A DNA stretch of 18,392 nt from Alkalibaculum bacchi (GTDB lineage Bacteria > Bacillota > Clostridia > Eubacteriales > Alkalibacteraceae): assembly GCF_937875145.1 (NCBI RefSeq), contig NZ_CALNCS010000161.1:1-18392 (forward strand), given 5' to 3'. The position numbers were made by a program, and so were the translations under genes. Below the pieces are notes generated by a model that saw only the letters and a program-made list of their open reading frames with translations, was not told the origin of the DNA and did no database searches. Shown here piece after piece: positions 13,028 to 18,392 of the stretch. How positions within the stretch are numbered: the stretch's first letter is position 1; each line of letters begins with the position of its first letter.

Positions 13028-14410
13028 TTGAATAGTTATGTTACAGATACAGTTGCTGCTATTTCAACACCTGTAGGTTTTTCTGGCATAGGAATTGTCC
13101 GAATGACAGGAAGCCAGGCTTTTCATATAATAAATAAGGTATTTAAGCCAAAGGGAAAAAGTTTTGAAGAATACGACGATAAAAAAATTATTTACGGTCA
13201 TATTATAGATCCAAAAGATGAAAGAATAGTTGATGAGGTTCTTGTATCTAAAATGATTGGTCCAAATACTTACACAAGAGAAGATATTGTAGAAATCAAT
13301 TGCCATGGAGGAATTGTACCCGTTCGAAACATCTTAAATTTGCTCGTAGAAAATGGCGCAAATATAGCTGGCCCTGGAGAGTTTACAAAGAGAGCATTTA
13401 TGAATGGACGTATTGACTTAACCCAAGCAGAAGCGATTATCGATATTATTAACGCAAAGACCAATAAGAGTTTAGATATTTCTATGAAACAATTAGAAGG
13501 AAGTTTATCAAAAAAAATAAGTGAGATAAGACAATTGCTCATTAAAATGTTAGCTCACTTAGAGGCTACTATAGATTATCCAGAGTATGATATAGAGGAT
13601 ATGTCCTATGACGAGATATTACAGAACACAAGAGAAGCTCATGACATGGTTCAAAACTTACTTTATCATTCTCAAAATGGACGGTTGATACGAGAAGGTG
13701 TAAATACTGCCATAATCGGGAAACCTAATGTAGGAAAATCTTCCTTACTCAATTCTTTACTAGGGGAAAAGAGGGCTATTGTAACGGAGATTCCAGGTAC
13801 TACTAGGGACACTATCGAAGAATATATTACTATTGAAGGAATTCCCTTTAAGATTATAGATACAGCAGGTGTAAGAGAGACAGAAAATATCATTGAAAAA
13901 ATAGGCATTGAGAAGTCCGTTGAAATATTAGAAAAAAGCGATTTAGTATTACTTATACTTGATGGAAGCCAGCCTTTAGATGAAGAAGATTTCGAATTAT
14001 TAAAATTAATTCAAGCTCGAAATTCTCTGCTGATACTAAATAAGCTAGACAAAGAAACGATAATAAAGCCTGAAGACCTTTTAAAATATGAAAAAGAAAT
14101 TGTTCAAATTTCAGCTGTAGAGGAAATTGGATTAGAGGAACTAAAGAAAAAGATGTTAGATAAAGTTAGCGCTGAAGGATTTGAATTAGAATCTTTTGAG
14201 ATTGTCACAAATATCAGGCATATTCATCTATTAGAAGAGTCTCTAAAAAGTCTAAAAAGTGCGATTGGTACTATAGAAGCTTCTATGCCTTTAGAAATCG
14301 TATCTACTGATATAACAGAAGCTCTTAATCTCCTTGGCGAAATTACAGGAGATACAATACATGAGCAACTAATGCATGAAATTTTCAGTAATTTTTGTAT
14401 AGGAAAGTAG
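13028..14410 (+). CDS. mnmE: tRNA U34 modification GTPase MnmE
   Basis: With MnmG, MnmE adds the (carboxymethyl)aminomethyl group to U34 of certain tRNAs, using a folate one-carbon unit. The 460-residue product has the N-terminal folate-binding domain (DTVAAISTPVGFSGIGIVR; EINCHGG near 89-95; GPGEFTKRAFMNGRIDLTQAEA near 115-135). The GTPase domain has G1 GKPNVGKSS (231-239), EIPGTTRDT (G2), DTAGVR (278-283) and NKLD (about 338). The C-terminal motif FCIGK ends the protein with the conserved Cys457. The start is TTG at 13028, supported by GAGGTG seven bases upstream and by the position where homologues begin. mnmG starts 7 bp after its stop. Confidence 0.97.
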   Translation: MNSYVTDTVAAISTPVGFSGIGIVRMTGSQAFHIINKVFKPKGKSFEEYDDKKIIYGHIIDPKDERIVDEVLVSKMIGPNTYTREDIVEINCHGGIVPVRNILNLLVENGANIAGPGEFTKRAFMNGRIDLTQAEAIIDIINAKTNKSLDISMKQLEGSLSKKISEIRQLLIKMLAHLEATIDYPEYDIEDMSYDEILQNTREAHDMVQNLLYHSQNGRLIREGVNTAIIGKPNVGKSSLLNSLLGEKRAIVTEIPGTTRDTIEEYITIEGIPFKIIDTAGVRETENIIEKIGIEKSVEILEKSDLVLLILDGSQPLDEEDFELLKLIQARNSLLILNKLDKETIIKPEDLLKYEKEIVQISAVEEIGLEELKKKMLDKVSAEGFELESFEIVTNIRHIHLLEESLKSLKSAIGTIEASMPLEIVSTDITEALNLLGEITGDTIHEQLMHEIFSNFCIGK

Positions 14411-14417
14411 GAAGAAC

Positions 14418-16295
14418 ATGAGTTACAATGGAGGACAATATGAAGTAATAGTAGTAGGTGGAGGCCATGCAGGCTGTGAAGCTGCACTTGCTAGTGCAAG
14501 AATGGGTCTGAAAACTCTATTATTAACTATGAATATAGATTCGATTGCTATGATGCCATGTAATCCCAATATTGGGGGAACAGGTAAGGGGCATTTAGTA
14601 AGAGAAATAGATGCCTTAGGTGGAGAGATGGGCAAAAATATCGATAAGACCATGATTCAATGTCGCATGCTCAATACATCTAAGGGTCCAGCAGTTCACT
14701 CTCTTAGAGCTCAAGCAGATAAACATAAATATCAGTTGGAAATGAAAAAGACTGTAGAGGCTCAGGAAAATCTTGTGTTGAAACAACACGAAGTTGTTGA
14801 TTTAATTGTTGAAGACAAAAAAATAAGCGGTGTTAAGACCAAAACAGGTGCTATTTTTAGTAGCCCTACAGTGATCCTTACTACAGGCACTTATATGGAT
14901 TCTCAAATTATTATTGGGGATATTAGTTATAGTGGAGGGCCAAATGGATTATTTCCATCTATTGGTTTATCTGAAAAGTTGAAGGATTTAGATATTGATA
15001 TTATGAGGTTTAAAACAGGTACTCCTGCTCGAATCGATAAAAACACGGTGGATTTTGATAAAATGCAGATTCAAAATGGTGATGAAGTAATCGTACCATT
15101 TTCTTTTGAAACGGAAAAAATCGATATTGAGCAAGTTCCCGTCTATTTAACTTATACGAATGAAAAAACGCATCAAGTCATTCGAGATAATTTACACAGA
15201 TCTCCCCTATTTAGCGGAAATATAAAGGGGGTTGGAGCTAGGTACTGTCCTTCTATAGAAGATAAAATTGTTCGTTTTGCAGATAAGCCTAAGCATCAAG
15301 TTTTTGTAGAACCAGAAGGACTTGATACAAATGAAATGTACGTACAAGGCATGTCTTCTAGCTTGCCTGAAGAAGTTCAATTAGAGGTCCTTAAAACAAT
15401 AGAGGGATTAGAGCGTGCAGAGGTGGTTCGATCTGCTTATGCAATAGAATACGATAATATTGACCCAATGCAATTAGATGCTTCCTTAGAATGTAAGGCC
15501 ATAGAAGGTCTTTTCTTTGCTGGCCAGGTAAATGGCACTTCAGGTTATGAAGAAGCAGGCGCCCAAGGGATTATTGCAGGAATCAATGCTGCTAGAAAAG
15601 TACAGAGAAAAGATCCTCTTATAATAGATCGTTCAGAAGGCTATATTGGCGTACTAATTGACGATATTGTTACAAAAGGTACCAATGAACCCTACCGTAT
15701 GATGACCTCTCGAAGCGAATACCGACTACTTCTGAGACAAGATAATGCAGATATTCGATTAACAGAGAAAGGTTATGAAGTAGGTCTTATAAGTGAAGAA
15801 AGATACAAGAGATTTAAAGACAAATACAAGGGAATACATGATGAAATTGAAAGATTAAATAAAGTGATTGTAAAGCCAGATGCGAAGACAAATGAATATC
15901 TTGAAAGCATCAAGAGTACCCCTTTAAAAAGCGGTATTAGGCTCATTGAACTGTTAAAGAGACCTGAGATACGATATGAACACTGTCATGTGGTTGACCC
16001 TGATAGACCTGATTTGCCTAAATCTATTACAGATGAAGTAGAAATCCAGATAAAATACGAAGGCTATATTAACAAACAAATGCTACAAGTGGAGCAACAC
16101 AAAAAACTGGAAAAGAGAAAGTTGCCAAATGATATCGATTATTTATCTATAAAGGGACTTCGATTAGAAGCTCAGCAAAAATTGGATAAGATAAAACCAA
16201 CTTCCCTAGGACAGGCCAGCAGGATATCAGGAGTATCCCCTGCTGATATTTCAGTGTTGATGGTTTATTTAGAGCAATTTAGAAGAAGAACATAG
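14418..16295 (+). CDS. mnmG: tRNA uridine-5-carboxymethylaminomethyl enzyme MnmG (GidA)
   Basis: MnmG is the FAD- and NADH-using partner of MnmE in U34 modification. The 625-residue product is full length. The FAD dinucleotide fold is at VIVVGGGHAGCEAALA (10-25), with MMPCNPNIGGTGKGHLVREI next (Cys48 matches the conserved catalytic-region Cys). Further family blocks are GTYMDSQI, RFKTGTPARID, GARYCPSIEDKIVRFADK (second conserved Cys), NGTSGYEEAGAQG and MMTSRSEYRLLLRQDNAD. The C-terminal helical region for tRNA/MnmE binding ends ISGVSPADISVLMVYLEQ. The rsmG ribosome binding site overlaps its stop codon, so the operon continues without a gap. Confidence 0.98.
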   Translation: MSYNGGQYEVIVVGGGHAGCEAALASARMGLKTLLLTMNIDSIAMMPCNPNIGGTGKGHLVREIDALGGEMGKNIDKTMIQCRMLNTSKGPAVHSLRAQADKHKYQLEMKKTVEAQENLVLKQHEVVDLIVEDKKISGVKTKTGAIFSSPTVILTTGTYMDSQIIIGDISYSGGPNGLFPSIGLSEKLKDLDIDIMRFKTGTPARIDKNTVDFDKMQIQNGDEVIVPFSFETEKIDIEQVPVYLTYTNEKTHQVIRDNLHRSPLFSGNIKGVGARYCPSIEDKIVRFADKPKHQVFVEPEGLDTNEMYVQGMSSSLPEEVQLEVLKTIEGLERAEVVRSAYAIEYDNIDPMQLDASLECKAIEGLFFAGQVNGTSGYEEAGAQGIIAGINAARKVQRKDPLIIDRSEGYIGVLIDDIVTKGTNEPYRMMTSRSEYRLLLRQDNADIRLTEKGYEVGLISEERYKRFKDKYKGIHDEIERLNKVIVKPDAKTNEYLESIKSTPLKSGIRLIELLKRPEIRYEHCHVVDPDRPDLPKSITDEVEIQIKYEGYINKQMLQVEQHKKLEKRKLPNDIDYLSIKGLRLEAQQKLDKIKPTSLGQASRISGVSPADISVLMVYLEQFRRRT

Positions 16296-16306
16296 GTGAT
16301 TTATAA

Positions 16307-17020
16307 ATGGAAGAAAAAAAGTTACTTGTTAGTACTTTAAACCAATTAAATATTCCCATAGAGGATGAGCAAGCAGATGCGCTCTTATCCTTTATGGAGA
16401 TTTTACTAGAGGCAAACAAACACATTAATTTGACGTCTATTACAGAGCCTGAAGATTTTATCCTAAAACATATTGTAGATTCTTTGATTATGCTCTCTAA
16501 AGATTATGTTAAAGAAGGTATTAAAGTGTTGGATCTAGGAACAGGAGGCGGATTTCCTGGTATTCCATTAAAGATTTTATACCCCGAAATTCAAATTACT
16601 TTAGTAGATTCTGTAGGCAAAAAACTAAAGTTTATTGACGATGCAGCTAGGAATTTAGGTATAAAAGTAGAATTAGTGCATGAAAGAGCTGAAATTTTAG
16701 GAAAAAATAAAAAATATAGAGAAAAATATGATATAGTTATATCAAGAGCTGTTGCAAATATGCAGACTTTGTCAGAACTGTGTTTACCTTTAGTAAAGGT
16801 AGATGGTCTCATGATTGCATCCAAGGGTCCAAAATACAATGAAGAATTGGATGCAGCAAAAAACGCTATGAAAATTTTAGGTGGACAAGTGAAATCTATA
16901 GAAGATTGTACTATTCCTATTGCAGAGTTAGAAAGACATGTTATCATTATCGAAAAAACAAATGCTACGCCAGCAGCATATCCTAGGAAGCCTGGAATGC
17001 CAAATAAAAACCCTTTGTAG
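16307..17020 (+). CDS. rsmG: 16S rRNA (guanine527-N7)-methyltransferase RsmG
   Basis: RsmG (GidB) uses S-adenosylmethionine to methylate G527 of 16S rRNA; loss gives low-level streptomycin resistance in several bacteria. The 237-residue product shows NLTSI followed by FILKHIVDSL, the SAM-binding loop VLDLGTGGGFPGIPL (about 73-87), VDSVGKKLKF, VISRAVA (about 144-150) and the ending YPRKPGMPNKNPL, all typical of the family. The ATG at 16307 is preceded by AGGTGAT, which overlaps the mnmG stop. The noc gene follows after 12 bp with a GGAGG, continuing the operon. Confidence 0.97.
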   Translation: MEEKKLLVSTLNQLNIPIEDEQADALLSFMEILLEANKHINLTSITEPEDFILKHIVDSLIMLSKDYVKEGIKVLDLGTGGGFPGIPLKILYPEIQITLVDSVGKKLKFIDDAARNLGIKVELVHERAEILGKNKKYREKYDIVISRAVANMQTLSELCLPLVKVDGLMIASKGPKYNEELDAAKNAMKILGGQVKSIEDCTIPIAELERHVIIIEKTNATPAAYPRKPGMPNKNPL

Positions 17021-17032
17021 TGGAGGATGTAT

Positions 17033-17842
17033 ATGGAAAGTAAAAAATTGAATATTCAGTATATACCCGTTGAATTTATTAAGCCAAACCCTTATCAACC
17101 TAGGACAAAGTTTGCAAAAGGTGCTTTAGAGGATTTGGCTAATTCCATAAAGGAATACGGTGTTCTACAACCTATTAATGTGAGGAAATTCAACGAAAAT
17201 TCCTATGAATTGATCTCAGGAGAAAGAAGATTAAGAGCATCTAAACTAGCAGGGTTAACTGAGATACCAGCTATTATCAGTGAAGTAATAGAAGTAGATT
17301 CTGCTGTAATGGCATTAATTGAAAACATTCAAAGAGAAAATTTAAACTACATAGAAGAAGCAGAGAGCTATAATCAATTAATGTCTAGACACAATTTAAC
17401 TCAAGATCAAATTGCTCAAAAAGTTGGTAAAAATCAATCTACAGTAGCAAATAAGCTTCGCCTTTTAAGATTAAACCATGATGTAAGAAGAGAATTACTA
17501 GAGAATAATCTTTCAGAAAGGCATGCAAGAGCACTACTTCGACTACCAGAAGAAGATTTGCAAAAAGAAGCCCTCCAAGCAATCATAAGTAAAAAACTTA
17601 ATGTAAAGAAATCTGAAGATCTTATAGAAAAAATACGGGATAATGTACTCAACAATAATCACGAAGAAAAACTCACCAAAAACTCTCGATCCCGCATTAA
17701 AAGTTTCATTAATATGAGAATATATCTAAATACCATAAAAAACGCCTATAATGAAATCTTAAAGACTGGAATACAAGCAGATTACAAAGAAAAAGATATG
17801 GGCGATAAAATAGAGATTAAAATAACCATAAATAAGAAATAA
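17033..17842 (+). CDS. noc: ParB-family nucleoid occlusion / chromosome protein (Noc-like)
   Basis: This 269-residue ParB-family protein lies where Noc lies in Firmicutes, directly after rsmG. The N-terminal CTP-binding ParB fold has NPYQPRTKF, GVLQPINVR, GERRLRASKLAG (63-74) and ENIQRENLNYIEEAESY (97-113). A helix-turn-helix with LTQDQIAQKVGKNQSTVANKLRL (about 122-144) follows, then RHARALLRL. Noc blocks septum formation over the chromosome; Spo0J/ParB instead spreads from parS, and sequence alone does not separate the two fully. Position favours Noc. I chose ATG 17033 because GGAGG (17022-17026) abuts the earlier ATG at 17027 and is 6 bases from this one. I saw no parS palindrome in the window. 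Confidence 0.86.
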   Translation: MESKKLNIQYIPVEFIKPNPYQPRTKFAKGALEDLANSIKEYGVLQPINVRKFNENSYELISGERRLRASKLAGLTEIPAIISEVIEVDSAVMALIENIQRENLNYIEEAESYNQLMSRHNLTQDQIAQKVGKNQSTVANKLRLLRLNHDVRRELLENNLSERHARALLRLPEEDLQKEALQAIISKKLNVKKSEDLIEKIRDNVLNNNHEEKLTKNSRSRIKSFINMRIYLNTIKNAYNEILKTGIQADYKEKDMGDKIEIKITINKK

Positions 17843-17860
17843 GTGAGAAATAAATGAGAA

Positions 17861-17886
17861 GGATGCCTTAGGGCATCTTTTTTTTA
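17861..17886 (+). terminator. Intrinsic terminator after noc
   Basis: GATGCC (17862-17867) and GGCATC (17872-17877) form a stem with a TTAG loop, followed by nine T residues (17878-17886). It lies 18 bp after the noc stop codon and ends the mnmE-mnmG-rsmG-noc operon. Confidence 0.93.
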
Positions 17887-18072
17887 ACTAGCAAGGTTCT
17901 ACTTTGGGACTAAGCTATTATTTAAATCCTCTTTATATGTAATTGAATCTTTGACCTGTAAAATTTGACTCCACCACTGATGGATGAAGACTGGCCGCTG
18001 ATGGCTAACGCGCCGCAGGCGCTCTTCTTGTTTAATAGGAAAGTCCTACTTTTAACCTTAACTTCTAGCTCA
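17887..18072. other. Gene-free spacer with small hairpins
   Basis: No coding region is supported. It contains two CTGATGG copies (about 17979 and 17997) and a GC-rich hairpin GCGCC-GCA-GGCGC (18010-18022) similar in style to the one at 12755-12772. A short TAGGA-AAG-TCCTA stem (18036-18048) followed by CTTTT is also present. It leads into the repeat that carries the intron. Confidence 0.6.
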
Positions 18073-18099
18073 GTCATTCTGAGTGTAAGCGAAGGATCT
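18073..18099 (+). repeat. Dispersed intergenic repeat, copy B (intron target)
   Basis: It reads GTCATTCTGAGTGTAAGC then GAAGGATCT and matches the minus-strand copy at 12899-12927, with one extra base in the centre. The group II intron begins at the next base. Its last 14 bases contain the candidate intron-binding sites IBS2 (TAAGCGA, 18086-18092) and IBS1 (GGATCT, 18094-18099). Confidence 0.75.
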
Positions 18100-18392
18100 G
18101 TGCGCCACGAAGTGCGTACATTATAGCGGGTGGAAATCCCGTCTGGTAAGAGCTAGCCACTCGCCAGTATCTAGCCTTGGGCTTTGTTTGGTAACAAACA
18201 GGGTCAAGCGTAGGCAAGAGAGATAGTAGGCCGAAATGAATGCACGAAGGGACTGAGCCCCGTAATCGCTTATATTGAGAAGGTTCATGTTGTGGATCCG
18301 GCAGAAAACAATATTTAGTAATACGATATGGCGAGCGTTACTAAACTTCTCCGGGGTCGGAGACCTTGGCATGCTATACATTAGTAATGTAC
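18100..18392 (+). mobile_element. Group II intron, 5' part (continues beyond the window)
   Basis: The element starts GTGCGCCACGAAGTGCG, fitting the GUGYG 5' end of group II introns. It continues with the familiar domain I stretch AGCGGGTGGAAATCCCGTC (about 18126-18144). Then come GGTAAGAGCTAGCCACTCGC, AGGGTCAAGCGTAGGCAAG and ACTGAGCCCCGTAATCGC. Candidate EBS2 TCGCTTA (18266-18272) pairs perfectly with IBS2 (18086-18092). Candidate EBS1 GGATCC (18294-18299) pairs with IBS1 (18094-18099; five Watson-Crick pairs and one G-U). This fixes the 5' splice site at 18099/18100 and the plus orientation. Only part of the ribozyme is in view; the reverse-transcriptase/maturase gene and domains V-VI would lie to the right. 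Confidence 0.9.

Noticed and set aside
13064..13908. Several minus-strand open frames inside mnmE
   Set aside because: They are shadows of a clearly identified gene, without ribosome binding sites.
17027..17032. First ATG of noc
   Set aside because: The GGAGG directly abuts it, leaving no spacing; the ATG six bases on is correctly placed.
18121..18381. Minus-strand open frame of 86 codons
   Set aside because: It is antisense to the group II intron ribozyme; the conserved signal is RNA structure, not protein.

Overview
The window is the replication-origin region of a low-GC Gram-positive bacterium, most likely an anaerobic member of the Clostridia. The basis is gene order (recF-yaaA-dnaN-dnaA leftward; rpmH-rnpA-yidD-yidC-jag and mnmE-mnmG-rsmG-noc rightward), AT-rich codon use, strong AGGAGG-type ribosome binding sites, and small clostridial-style families (DUF1653, short Smr, LemA/TPM). 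Genus cannot be fixed from the sequence alone.

Left part (1-3313, minus strand): the start of recF (cut by the window edge), the S4-domain gene yaaA, the sliding clamp gene dnaN and the initiator gene dnaA. The origin looks bipartite. DnaA-box-like sites lie both upstream of dnaA (about 3397-3527) and between dnaA and dnaN (about 1801-1901). The dnaA-dnaN gap also carries an AT-rich stretch, a run of DnaA-trio-like triplets and a G-run in the order of a basal unwinding element.

Middle part (3749-10525): about 7 kb of genes sits between dnaA and rpmH, which are close neighbours in many Firmicutes. It holds lemA and a TPM-domain secreted/membrane gene, a DUF1653-Smr pair, a lone minus-strand gene for a 70-residue protein, topB (topoisomerase III) and an ABC-F translation factor. 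Two gaps here contain inverted arrays of degenerate 8-bp units.

Right part (10546-17842): a consensus promoter drives rpmH, followed by rnpA, yidD, yidC and jag (ribosome, RNase P and membrane insertion), ending in a terminator. A 319-bp gap full of palindromes and a dispersed repeat precedes mnmE-mnmG-rsmG-noc (tRNA U34 modification, 16S rRNA methylation, ParB/Noc chromosome factor), ending in a second terminator.

Right edge (18100-18392): the 5' part of a group II intron, inserted directly behind a copy of the dispersed intergenic repeat also found at 12899-12927. The intron's own candidate EBS1 and EBS2 pair with the repeat, so the element appears to use the repeat as its homing site. All protein genes except the 70-residue one are co-oriented with replication leaving the dnaA region. 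I found no wholly new protein system; the most interesting signals are the intron-repeat pairing, the origin architecture and the octamer arrays.
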